Shown here piece by piece: positions 9,614 to 17,934 of a DNA stretch of 64,000 nucleotides. The DNA is taken from contig NZ_AEYW01000025.1 in the NCBI RefSeq assembly GCF_000192475.1, forward strand, positions 62,001 to 126,000, in the 5' to 3' direction. The translations under genes and the position numbers were made by a program. Position 1 is the first letter of the stretch. Every line of letters starts with the position of its first letter. The stretch is from Ruegeria conchae. Lineage in GTDB: Bacteria > Pseudomonadota > Alphaproteobacteria > Rhodobacterales > Rhodobacteraceae. The notes beneath the pieces were generated by a model, which saw only the letters and a program-made list of their open reading frames with translations, made no database searches and had not been told where the DNA came from.

Positions 9614-9703
9614 TGGCGGAGACGAAGGGATTCGAACCCTCGAGACCCTTCCGGGCCTACTCCCTTAGCAGGGGAGCGCCTTCGACCACTCGGCCACGTC
9701 TCC
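9614..9703 (-). tRNA. tRNA-Ser (anticodon GCT)
   Basis: A complete 90-nt cloverleaf on the minus strand. The acceptor stem GGAGACG pairs with CGTCTCC; the anticodon stem CTCCC/GGGAG holds loop CTGCTAA with anticodon GCT; a long variable arm (about TAGGCCCGGAAGGGTCTC) marks it as a class II serine tRNA; the T arm has TTCGAAT. Discriminator G is followed by an encoded CCA (9614-9616). It reads AGC/AGU codons. A gene remnant lies 280 bases away on the other strand. Confidence 0.96.
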
Positions 9704-9983
9704 GCCGACGGGTATATCCTTGCAAGCGCCGGGAATACAAGGCGAAATTTCCATTTTGTGCCTTACTCCGACAAAATTGGTGAACCCGTTGAAATCACGG
9801 TAAAACACACCGACTTACGTGGATTATGGGCAAGAATTGGATTTGTTTTCTGAAGCAATTCCCAGCGACACACCACTCGACCACCAGGTTCGAAACTCCA
9901 CAACGCATCGAATCCCCGTTCGGCATCGCCGTGTCTGACGTCAGCGCCCATGGGACAGATTAGGTTGATTTGATAAGAGAGGG

Positions 9984-10364
9984 TTTTTTGCCGACAGCGA
10001 TATCGTCTCGGTCCATATGCGCCTGAAACCGGACGCGCAAGGTTTCATAACCGCAGCGGATTTTGCGCAGATGCACCCGGGCGTGCTGTTCGTTAACACG
10101 TCGCGGGCCGGGTTGATCACTCCAGGTGCCTTGCTTGGAGCGCTCAACGCCGGTCGCCCTGGCAGAGCCGCATTTGATGTGTTCGATACCGAACCACTAA
10201 CCGACCCGAACGATCCGTTGTAGGCACATCCCAGGCTGATCGCGACGCCGCATATCGATTTTGTGACCGAAGATGAGTTCGACCTGCAGTTTGCTGACAT
10301 CTTCGATCAGCTAAACGCTTATACAGAAGGCGCGCCGATCCATATGATCAACCCCGAGGTTTGA
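9984..10364 (+). pseudogene. 3' remnant of a D-2-hydroxyacid dehydrogenase (SerA/LdhA-like) gene
   Basis: Translation of this frame gives FFADSDIVSVHMRLKP, then NTSRAGLI, AFDVFDTEPL, an in-frame TAG at 10221, and then AHPRLIATPHIDFVT up to INPEV and a TGA. These are the C-terminal half of the NAD-binding domain and the end of a 2-hydroxyacid dehydrogenase, with the catalytic Arg, Glu and His positions still readable. The N-terminal two thirds are missing: upstream bases run into a stop at 9966. The TAG and the missing front make it non-functional. Its tail overlaps the end of the convergent AbrB-like gene by 17 bases. Confidence 0.85.
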
Positions 10365-11412
10365 ACCAACGCAGAATGAGATTTGCGGCGATGGGCGCAC
10401 CGATGATCACCAACACGATCCTTGTCAGATGGTGAGTGATCACAAAGCCCAGATCCGCGCCTGAGACGATGGCCAGAACCGTCATTTCGGCCTGCCCGCC
10501 GGGTGCGAAGGCCAGAAACGCCTCGACCGGTTTGCCAAACCCCAACGTGGTGACAACAGCTGTGAAGGCCGCTGCCAGCACGGCCAGCACAACCACGTAA
10601 GCGCAGCCCGCGGCCACGACCTTGCGCAACTCTACCCAGGTAACACCGACAAACTTCACGCCAATTCCGCAACCAATGAAGAATTGTGCGGCCAAGATGG
10701 CCTCGCGCGGTGGTCGTGTATGGATGAAGTCCCCGAGAGACAAAGCAGCCGTCAGGATCATCGGCCCCAGGATCGATGCGCCGAACAGGCCAATACGCTC
10801 GCCACCCTTCCAGCCGATAAAGGCGGCCAGCACCATCAGGGCCAGTTCGTGCAGCGGCAGGTCGCGTGCGGGTTCTCCGATCGGGTTTGTCAGTTCGGCG
10901 CCATAAAACACGGTCAGAAACAGCGGGGCCAGCGTCACAATGATCAGCACGCGCGTGCCATGGATCAGCGACAAAGTGCGCGGGTTGGCTCCAGCTTCGG
11001 TCCCAAAGATGATCATGTCCTGCAAGCCGCCGGGCATGGCGGCATAGAATGCGGTTGTCCTATCGAAACCCCAGACCCGGCGGAAGAATGGTACGCCGAT
11101 CAGCGCGATCAACAGGATGAAAAATGGGACCAGTGCAATCGACGCGGCCATTTTAGGCAATTCTGCAAATAGGGCAGGTGTAATTGATGCGCCCACCGCC
11201 ACACCCAGAATGGTGCGCGCTGCCACTGACACCTGCCCGAACCCTTCCATCGGCGCATGCGCGAGGGCCGCAATCAGACAGGCGCTCATCGGGCCAAACA
11301 GAAAGGGCAGCGGCAGATTCAACGTCCAGAAAACTCCGGTGCCAATAAGTGCAAGGCCGAATGTTACAGCCCGCTTTGTCAGAAGAGGCAGTGTGTTGGT
11401 CTGCGTGGGCAC
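10348..11412 (-). CDS. AbrB-family (COG3180) integral membrane protein
   Basis: Multi-pass membrane protein of the family often named AbrB or, misleadingly, ammonia monooxygenase. It shows two similar halves, each with paired helices and a conserved loop (PFLFGPMSACLI / MPGGLQDM in the first, LFGASILGPMIL / APGGQAEM in the second). The frame is open to a TTG at 11451, but that codon has no ribosome-binding site; a GTG at 11412 with GGAAAA upstream is preferred (354 residues). It is divergent from a GntR regulator, with a palindrome between them. Function is unknown; a role in transport is plausible. Confidence 0.88.
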   Translation of the reverse strand: MPTQTNTLPLLTKRAVTFGLALIGTGVFWTLNLPLPFLFGPMSACLIAALAHAPMEGFGQVSVAARTILGVAVGASITPALFAELPKMAASIALVPFFILLIALIGVPFFRRVWGFDRTTAFYAAMPGGLQDMIIFGTEAGANPRTLSLIHGTRVLIIVTLAPLFLTVFYGAELTNPIGEPARDLPLHELALMVLAAFIGWKGGERIGLFGASILGPMILTAALSLGDFIHTRPPREAILAAQFFIGCGIGVKFVGVTWVELRKVVAAGCAYVVVLAVLAAAFTAVVTTLGFGKPVEAFLAFAPGGQAEMTVLAIVSGADLGFVITHHLTRIVLVIIGAPIAANLILRWFKPRG

Positions 11413-11451
11413 GGAACGTTTTCCAGCGTTATTGACTCGTTGTGTATTCAA

Positions 11452-11461
11452 CTGTATACAG
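11452..11461. promoter_or_regulatory. Candidate GntR (FCD type) operator
   Basis: Perfect 10-bp palindrome CTGTATACAG, placed 29 bases before the GntR start and about 39 bases before the preferred AbrB-like start. The TGTATACA core is the kind of site bound by FadR/VanR-type GntR proteins. A half-related TGTGTATTCAAC lies immediately to its left. Confidence 0.6.
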
Positions 11462-11490
11462 CAGGATGCAATAAGACAAGTGAGCCTAAT

Positions 11491-12171
11491 GTGACACTAC
11501 AGGACGACCCCTTACAGCCCGGCCCGCAAGGCTATTCCGCGTACCAACGTCTTTTGGACGATATTCGCGAAGGCAATCTTCTGCCGGGTGAACGCCTGCG
11601 AGAAATAGAGTTGTCTGAACGATTGGGAGTTAGCCGCACCCCGGTGCGAGAGGCGATCCGTCAATTGGAGGCTGACGGATTGGTGACCCATGTTCCACGG
11701 CAGGGCGCAACAGTGCGCAGTCTGGATTATGCGGAGGTGATGGAGCTCTATGAAATGCGCGCGGTGCTTGAGGGGACAGCTGCCCGTTTGGCCGCCCGCG
11801 CTGCGTCAGGTGTCGAACTGGATGAGCTTGAGGTTCTGAATGATCGACTGGCGGAGGCAGGCACGGGCCCAGACGCTGTGCGGATCAACCGGATTTTTCA
11901 TGCGACGCTGCTGGATGCAGCCAAGAACCGGTTTCTGGCAAAATCAATGTTATCCTTGCAAAAGGCTCTGCTGGTCCTCGGGCCGTCTCAACTGTTAGAT
12001 GGTGACAGGGCCGAGGCTGCGGTGGCCGAGCATCGGCGCATTATGGCGGCTTTGAACGCTCGCGACGGTGCGGCTGCTGAGACGGAGATGCGTGCGCATA
12101 TTCAGGCCGCACAACGGATGCGCATCCGTGCATTGCAGGAACGCGACCGCAGGAGAGACGAAACCCAGTAG
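11491..12171 (+). CDS. GntR-family transcriptional regulator with FCD domain
   Basis: Metabolite-responsive repressor, 226 residues. The N-terminal wHTH (about 15-75) contains ELSERLGVSRTPVREAIRQL; the C-terminal all-helical FCD domain begins near DYAEVMELYEMRAVLEG and carries the metal-site pattern NRIFHATLLDAA and VAEHRRIM. The frame is open upstream to 11257, but that would run through the opposite gene; GTG at 11491 with AAGTGAG upstream gives the normal length. It is divergent from the AbrB-like gene and lies just before the broken tcuA-like gene, its probable former target. Confidence 0.93.
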   Translation: MTLQDDPLQPGPQGYSAYQRLLDDIREGNLLPGERLREIELSERLGVSRTPVREAIRQLEADGLVTHVPRQGATVRSLDYAEVMELYEMRAVLEGTAARLAARAASGVELDELEVLNDRLAEAGTGPDAVRINRIFHATLLDAAKNRFLAKSMLSLQKALLVLGPSQLLDGDRAEAAVAEHRRIMAALNARDGAAAETEMRAHIQAAQRMRIRALQERDRRRDETQ

Positions 12172-12183
12172 GTAATCTCGATA

Positions 12184-13082
12184 TGGCCGCTCAAAACGAA
12201 GCTTGCGGCATCGCTTTGGTTGAGAGTGTGAACGCAGCTCTCTGCGATGCGATGACAGTCGCCGAGGCAGGGGCCGGGCTTTTGATCCTCGAGACAGCAC
12301 CGAAACGCTATCGTGGTGGCAATACGCGCTACACATTCTAATTTCTCGACGCGCACTCTGGACCGCTGGGGCCTCTGACCGAGGAATACAACGAGCACGA
12401 ATTTCTGTTTGATCTGTTGAAGGCCACTGACGGGAAAACTAACGAGCATCTGGCCCGCCTGGCGATCTGCGTGTCCGAGGAATGCCTGTCGTGGGTTGAG
12501 GAGCGGGTTGTCCGGCTCCAACCTTCGCTGTCTGGAACCTTATCATTGTCCCGGAGCAATACGTTCTTCATGGGGGGCGTTAAGTCTCTGGAGAATGCAG
12601 ATTACCGGACCGCTGTTGGTCTGGCGGTAGAAATTCTGTGTAAAGCCACTGTCCCGCAGTTGGAGCTGGCTGACGATAAAATCCAATGGGTGGATTACAC
12701 CTAAGTTGGGGAATCCCACCGGATTTCGCCAAAGGCCGTGATCGCTCTTTGGGCGGTTCTCAGGCGGATACCAACTGGTTGATCCGCGTATGGGGCGAGC
12801 CTGCAAAGAACTTCCTGATCAAGGGAACGGCTCAATGCTGCGGCGTGGTATTGCCGACCTTCTGGGTCAGGGCGTGGAAAGTGTAGGAGACTCGGCCCAA
12901 TGACACGCCGTTGCCATCGACAGGCGCGCGCCAATGTTCGCCGGAGGCATCGTCACCGCCTGGACAGCATGCCGATTTCCATCGTCGTAAACAAGCACGC
13001 CCAGCGGTTCTATGACCAGGTCGAGAATGTCTGGCCCAAGCATTGTGCGATCTGGGGATGTCTTGCCGCTGCACAGACGTGA
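12184..13082 (+). pseudogene. tcuA: Decayed FAD-dependent tricarballylate dehydrogenase (tcuA-like)
   Basis: The same protein can be read across several frames. Frame one gives VNAALCDAMTVAEAGAGLLI and RYRGGNTRYTF, a TAA at 12339, then LDAHSGPLGPLTEEYNEHEF, LQPSLSGTLSLSRSNTFFMGG, ending at a stop near 12702. Further on come NFLIKGTAQ, then in another frame GVESVGDSAQ, a TGA where a Cys codon is expected, HAVAIDRRAPMF, and in a third frame IVVNKHAQRFYD and VWPKHCAIWG. The order matches flavoprotein tricarballylate dehydrogenases. Even the FAD-binding GGG motif is degraded (ALVESVNAAL). At least two stops and two frameshifts make it dead; the C-terminal part after 13082 is absent. Confidence 0.88.
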
Positions 13083-13382
13083 CACCGTACATTTTGCGGC
13101 TGAAAAGTTTCTCTGAGAACCGTTGATCAAATCCAATGATGTGGCTGTACCGAGCCTTGGATAAGAGATTTCAAAACGCGGGAAACGCAGGCAAATACCC
13201 CGATGCTTGCCAAATGCACCGGTTTGAGCGCATATTTGTCTAGATTTAATGGGTTGAATAACTAATCAGATTTAGCTCTCTGAGGCGACAGATATCGGGC
13301 GAGGGGTGATTTAACATCCCAGTGGGTACCTTTTGGGGGAGGGGGACTTGGGTTTGGCCTGGTTAAGATTGTTTTTGTTTTC
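13083..13382. other. Non-coding stretch before the FecR gene
   Basis: About 300 bases, AT-richer than the neighbours on its left side. No gene or RNA was recognised. It ends in a G-rich run (13335-13346, GGGGGAGGGGGA) and a frame that reads LVKIVFVF into the FecR gene, so the true translation start of that gene may lie here. It probably holds the FecR/cyclase promoter and leftovers of the decayed locus. Confidence 0.4.
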
Positions 13383-14351
13383 ATGGTTCTGGCTGCATTA
13401 CCGGCATCGGTTACTGCCTCTATCGGAAAGGTATTGAGTGCCAAGCAGGGTGCCGATGTAGTTCGCGCTGGCAAAAAGATACGTCTGCGTGAAGGGATGG
13501 AAGTTGTTTCCGGAGATACCATTTCTACCGACCGATCCGGCGTCGTACAGTTGTTGTTCGTAGATGATACCAAGATCGCAATCGGCCCGAATGCGCAAAT
13601 GGTGCTGGATGTCTCAATGTTGCGCGGGAAAAAGAAAGCAAAATCTTTCGCGGTTCAGGCCTTGGGTGGCAGTTTTCGATTCATTTCGGGTAAAAGTAAG
13701 AAAAGAGCCTATTCCATACAAACCCCCACAGCGACCATGGCCGTTCGTGGCACAACCTTCGACATGTGGGTTGTCCCGGGTAAGCAAAGTGCCATGCTGG
13801 TATTGGAAGGTAAGGTCCGCATGTGCAGTCGATCGGGTAGGTGCCGCTCGACCGGGCGCCAGTGCAGCCTGTTCGCGACTTCACAGGGTGGAAATGTTGG
13901 TCGCCCCGTCGACCAGGAACAATATGAGTTGGCACTTAAGAATGGCTTTCCATTCGTTCAGTCGCAAAGGGATCTGCTGAGTCCGCTTCAGGTCGATTTT
14001 GGCGGATGCGCTAGGGAATCTGTTCCTCTTGCGATTCGGCAATCAGACATTCCGGTTCAACGAAGCGCGGCACCTCAAAGGGTCATCCAGACCCAAGTGG
14101 CGAGGGTGTCCAGAGCTGAAACTTCTGAACCGGAACCTGAACCTCCGGCACCGGAACCCCCAGCGCCAGAGCCTGAACCAGACGTCAGCTCAAATCGTTC
14201 TGGCCAAGGGGACGGTTCAAATCCTGCTGGTCGAACCGGACCTTCAGGCGGAACAGGGAACCCTGGCAAAGGCAAAGGTCCCGGGCATGGCAAGGGGAAT
14301 AGTGGTAGCCCGGGTGATAGAGGCAACGCGTCCGCAGCCGCAAACAGGTAG
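13383..14351 (+). CDS. FecR-domain protein, secreted or periplasmic
   Basis: The FecR domain (about residues 40-150) is seen in VVSGDTISTDRSGVVQLLF, LGGSFRFISGK and TPTATMAVRGTTFDM. After it comes a Cys-containing segment, a Pro/Glu repeat (EPEPEPPAPEPPAPEPEP, about 260-280) and a Gly/Ser/Lys-rich tail. From the ATG at 13383 the export signal is short (MVLAALPASVTA). The frame stays open upstream and adds LVKIVFVF, which makes a better signal peptide but has no ATG, GTG or TTG there; a CTG at 13359 is possible. The cyclase gene starts on the next base after the stop, so the two are an operon and probably a signalling pair. Confidence 0.85.
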   Translation: MVLAALPASVTASIGKVLSAKQGADVVRAGKKIRLREGMEVVSGDTISTDRSGVVQLLFVDDTKIAIGPNAQMVLDVSMLRGKKKAKSFAVQALGGSFRFISGKSKKRAYSIQTPTATMAVRGTTFDMWVVPGKQSAMLVLEGKVRMCSRSGRCRSTGRQCSLFATSQGGNVGRPVDQEQYELALKNGFPFVQSQRDLLSPLQVDFGGCARESVPLAIRQSDIPVQRSAAPQRVIQTQVARVSRAETSEPEPEPPAPEPPAPEPEPDVSSNRSGQGDGSNPAGRTGPSGGTGNPGKGKGPGHGKGNSGSPGDRGNASAAANR

Positions 14352-16634
14352 GTGAAGACATCGCAAGCCTATTTTTCCCCCAGCGCCAAGGAGGCGAATG
14401 TGGCGGGTAAGATCAAAGCCAGAATTGGTCGACGACTGGGTTTTCGCCTGGCTGGTTTGGCGCTGATCGTGTTGGGTTGCTTTATAAGAATTCTGGACCC
14501 CTACCCCGTACGTATGTCTCGCCTGATCTACTTCGATGTGCTTCAGCGCATCTCGCCAAGGGAATACAACCCCGAATTACCGGTTAAGGTTCTGGATATA
14601 GACGAGCAGTCATTGGCTAACTGGGGTCAATGGCCCTGGCCGCGCACATTGTTGGCGCAGATGGTTCAAAATCTAGGTGAAAACGGCGCGGCGGCCATAG
14701 CATTTGATATGCTGTTTGCCGAGCCTGACAGGTATTCCCCCGCGCGATTGCTCAATGACCCGGCGCTTGCAGGGGTTCTGACCGTTGAGCGTCATGCGCA
14801 AAAAGCCGACTACGATGTCATGTTTGGGCTAGAGGTTGCTCGTTGGCCAGTCGTACTGGGCACCGCCGCCCGAACATCCCAGGAAGGTAGTCAGATCAGT
14901 TCCAAGGCCGGCATCGTCGAGATTGGAGAAAACCCGACGGCGGGTTTGGTCTCGGTGCCATACTGGACACCAATTGCACCACCTCTTGACCGCAGCGCCG
15001 CGGGAATTGGCGGTGTTAATGTTTCACCGATTGGGGGGATGGGCGTCGTGCGACGTGTCCCAGCCTTGTGGGGTGGGCCAGACGGGGCGCTGCCGGGGTT
15101 GGGCATCGAAGCTTTGAGAGTTGCTTTGGATGCCCCTTACATTCTGGTCGAGGGCTCTTCAAAGGAAGAAGGGATCGTACTTGCGGTCGAAATCGGAGAT
15201 TTTCGACTGCCAACAACTGAAGATGGCGAGGTTTGGGTCAGGTATCGAAAAGATCAGCCAGATTTATATCTGTCGGCAGATGCAATCATGCAAAACCCTG
15301 ATGATCCGGCGCTTCGATCAGAAATCGAGGGTCATATCATACTGGTGGGCACGTCTGCGGCCGGTTTGTTCGATATGCACCAGACAGCGTTGGGTGAGTC
15401 CGTACCAGGCGTTTCGATTCACGCGCAGATTATCGAACAGATTTTAGTTGGTGATTTGCTCAGCAGATCTGATGTGACCGCCGCGCTGGAACTGGTGGCA
15501 TTTGTGATTCTTGGCATTGTTGTCACCGTGGTGATGTCCAACTTTGGAGCGGTTGCATCATTTGTCACAGGCGGCGTAGCGGCAATGGTGGTGATCCTTA
15601 TCAGCTGGCTTTCATTTCAGAATCAATCGGTTTTGTTTGATGCGACCTTCCCTTTGGCCGGAGGAATGGCAAATTTCGGGTTGTTGGCAGGCTACCTGTT
15701 TATCTCAACTGAACGGGAAAAGCGGGTGATCCGTCAAACCTTTTCGCATTACGTAGCGCCCGAGATCCTCGATGAGATGGAGGCCAATGGGCATCAACTG
15801 CAATTGGGTGGAGAAACTCAGGAGATCACAGTGATGTTCTCGGATATTCGAGGATTTACCCCCTTGTCCGAATCGGTATCCGCCACAGATTTGGTGGCTT
15901 TGCTAAACGCGCTTTTTTCTGAAATCGGGGACCAGATTCTTGTCGAACGCGGAACCATCGATAAGTTTATCGGCGATGCGGTCATGGCCTTCTGGAATGC
16001 GCCACTGCCGGTCGATGATCATCCGTGTCGCGCTGCATTGGCCGCATTGAAAATGCGGGTGGCGTTAGAGAATTTTAACTCTTCCTCCATTATGCGCGAT
16101 CGTCCTCCGATTGCCCTCGCCACCGGGTGCGCGACCGGAGCCGCCTGTGTCGGCAATATCGGTTCGCGGCGTCGTTTCAACTATACGGTTATCGGGGATG
16201 TGGTGAATGTGGCGGCGCGGATCGAGCAGAATTGCCGACATGTTGATTACGACATACTTGTCTCGCACTCGATACAGCAGGCCACAAACTCTGATCTGGC
16301 ACTGCTTGAGGCGGGGTTTGTTGACCTGAAAGGCAAAAGTGAACCAGAACCAGTTTACGTACTGGTCGGTGATAGGCAACTGGCGGGCAGCGCAGAGTTT
16401 AAAGCGTTGGAAGCTGCACATTTTAGGCTATTGGAAGCCGTTCGATCGCGGGCGTCACAGTTTGACGTTGCGAACCTAAGCAAAGAATGTGCGGCGCTCG
16501 CTGCGACAATCGAGCCGGGTCTGACATCATTCTATGGCACATTACCCGGGCGTACTGCGGATTTTCGATCGGAGATGGTGCATGCGCAACCGGTATTCAG
16601 TCATCATAATGGCCTGCGCGAAAGCGCCACATAG
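14352..16634 (+). CDS. CHASE2-domain adenylate/guanylate cyclase
   Basis: Membrane sensor that makes a cyclic nucleotide, 760 residues. An N-terminal helix near 30-50 leads to an extracytoplasmic CHASE2 domain (about 55-365, with VLDIDEQSLANWGQWPWPR). Three helices follow (about 378-453), then a class III cyclase domain (about 480-660). Metal-binding Asp residues are in FSDIRGF and IGDAVMAFW, the purine-selecting Lys in DKFIGD, and the Asn/Arg pair in VNVAARIE, so it should be active; Lys plus Asp in VIGDVVNVAAR favours ATP. GTG start, directly after the FecR stop. A short tail follows the domain. Confidence 0.93.
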   Translation: MKTSQAYFSPSAKEANVAGKIKARIGRRLGFRLAGLALIVLGCFIRILDPYPVRMSRLIYFDVLQRISPREYNPELPVKVLDIDEQSLANWGQWPWPRTLLAQMVQNLGENGAAAIAFDMLFAEPDRYSPARLLNDPALAGVLTVERHAQKADYDVMFGLEVARWPVVLGTAARTSQEGSQISSKAGIVEIGENPTAGLVSVPYWTPIAPPLDRSAAGIGGVNVSPIGGMGVVRRVPALWGGPDGALPGLGIEALRVALDAPYILVEGSSKEEGIVLAVEIGDFRLPTTEDGEVWVRYRKDQPDLYLSADAIMQNPDDPALRSEIEGHIILVGTSAAGLFDMHQTALGESVPGVSIHAQIIEQILVGDLLSRSDVTAALELVAFVILGIVVTVVMSNFGAVASFVTGGVAAMVVILISWLSFQNQSVLFDATFPLAGGMANFGLLAGYLFISTEREKRVIRQTFSHYVAPEILDEMEANGHQLQLGGETQEITVMFSDIRGFTPLSESVSATDLVALLNALFSEIGDQILVERGTIDKFIGDAVMAFWNAPLPVDDHPCRAALAALKMRVALENFNSSSIMRDRPPIALATGCATGAACVGNIGSRRRFNYTVIGDVVNVAARIEQNCRHVDYDILVSHSIQQATNSDLALLEAGFVDLKGKSEPEPVYVLVGDRQLAGSAEFKALEAAHFRLLEAVRSRASQFDVANLSKECAALAATIEPGLTSFYGTLPGRTADFRSEMVHAQPVFSHHNGLRESAT

Positions 16635-16667
16635 AATCATCACCCGATTACTTTGGAGAAAGAACGA

Positions 16668-16692
16668 GGCGCAGCTGATTTTCAACTGCGCC
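16668..16692. terminator. Hairpin between convergent cyclase and hemC genes
   Basis: GGCGCAG (16668-16674) pairs with CTGCGCC (16686-16692); the inner TGA/TCA can also pair across a mismatch. No good T run follows on the plus strand, so it is a weak terminator candidate, 33 bases past the cyclase stop. Confidence 0.45.
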
Positions 16693-16870
16693 CCGCCAGA
16701 AAGATCAATCTCGCCCCCTCGAATACTATCTAAAACAAAAACGGGCTAAAACTTTCGATATATTCGAGACCGACCTTCCATCCTCATTGGAATAAACTCA
16801 TATTTAGACAATCCAACAGAAGATACAGTGAAGAAGTTCACATTACCTTGAAGTTGTATATATTTTTTCC

Positions 16871-17827
16871 TTATCGCCAATCGAAGAAACCTGGACCAGC
16901 TTGTTTCAGAAGAGATGCTGCCATGGACTGGCCCAGTTCGATCCCGTCATCGACCGATGCGGTTACCTCATCGTTGATGGCCTCGGACCCATCCGGGCGC
17001 AGAACTTCGCCGCGCAGATGCAACCGGCCATCTCGGATTTCAGCCAATCCAGCTATCGGAGTTTCACATGAACCGTCCAGCCCGGCCAGCAAGCTGCGCT
17101 CTGCGGCGAGCCGCTGGCTGGTTTCAACGTGATGAATTGCGGCCAGCATTTCTGCAGCGAGCGTGTCATCGCTGCGTCTTTCAATGCCGATCGTGCCCTG
17201 AGCAATAGCAGGTAGCATGTCGACCGTGGAAATGGCGGTCGCTGGGACGTCCTTCATGTCCAATCGGCGCAAACCGGCCATAGCCAGAAAGGTGCAATCG
17301 GCCACGCCATCGGCCAGTTTCTTCAACCGGGTTTGAACATTGCCGCGAAACTCAACCACGTTCAGATCGGGCCGACGGTTCAGCAATTGCGCCCGGCGGC
17401 GCAGCGAAGACGTCCCGACAACAGCGCCTTCGGGCAGTTCGTGAATCGAGCTCAATGACGGCGAGATAAACGCATCGCGCACATCCTCGCGTGGCAGGAA
17501 TGTATCCAGCGCCAGCCCGTCAGGCTGTTCCACCGGCATGTCCTTGGTCGAATGCACGGCGATGTCGATCTCGCCTTTTAGCATCGCCTCTTCGATTTCC
17601 TTGGTGAACAGACCCTTGTTGCCAATCTCTTTCAGCGGTCGGTCCGCGTCGATCATGGCGCGGTTGTCACCGGTCGTCTTAATCACCACGATCTCGAACG
17701 CGTCCTCAGGCAGGTCGAAAGCGGCACCAAGCCTCTGACGGGTTTCATAGGCCTGCGCCAGTGCCAGCGGGGATCCACGGGTACCGATTTTCAGAGGCGA
17801 TGCGGGGGTAGGCAATATCAGACTCAT
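16871..17827 (-). CDS. hemC: Hydroxymethylbilane synthase (porphobilinogen deaminase)
   Basis: Joins four porphobilinogen units into hydroxymethylbilane in haem and bacteriochlorophyll synthesis. From ATG 17827 it has 318 residues, the usual length. Seen: KIGTRGSPLALAQA, the VHSTKDMP substrate-binding stretch, VVGTSSLRRRAQL, EFRGNVQTRL and the cofactor-attachment Cys in LDGSCETPIAG. A longer frame exists upstream but would run over the hemE start region and has no similarity. It is divergent from hemE, which acts two steps later, with 107 bases between the starts. Confidence 0.97.
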   Translation of the reverse strand: MSLILPTPASPLKIGTRGSPLALAQAYETRQRLGAAFDLPEDAFEIVVIKTTGDNRAMIDADRPLKEIGNKGLFTKEIEEAMLKGEIDIAVHSTKDMPVEQPDGLALDTFLPREDVRDAFISPSLSSIHELPEGAVVGTSSLRRRAQLLNRRPDLNVVEFRGNVQTRLKKLADGVADCTFLAMAGLRRLDMKDVPATAISTVDMLPAIAQGTIGIERRSDDTLAAEMLAAIHHVETSQRLAAERSLLAGLDGSCETPIAGLAEIRDGRLHLRGEVLRPDGSEAINDEVTASVDDGIELGQSMAASLLKQAGPGFFDWR

Positions 17828-17934
17828 GTGCACAGCTTTAGTCGCGTCACATTGCCCTGACAATGGGGGCAGAGCTTGACAAATTGCCACTGAGGGCCGA
17901 CCCGTTGCACCAAACCGGAATACTGGGGGCACGA

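Noticed and set aside
9763..9951. 62-codon minus-strand ORF between tRNA-Ser and the dehydrogenase remnant
   Set aside because: No ribosome-binding site or known similarity; may be another scrap of decayed DNA but cannot be supported as a gene.
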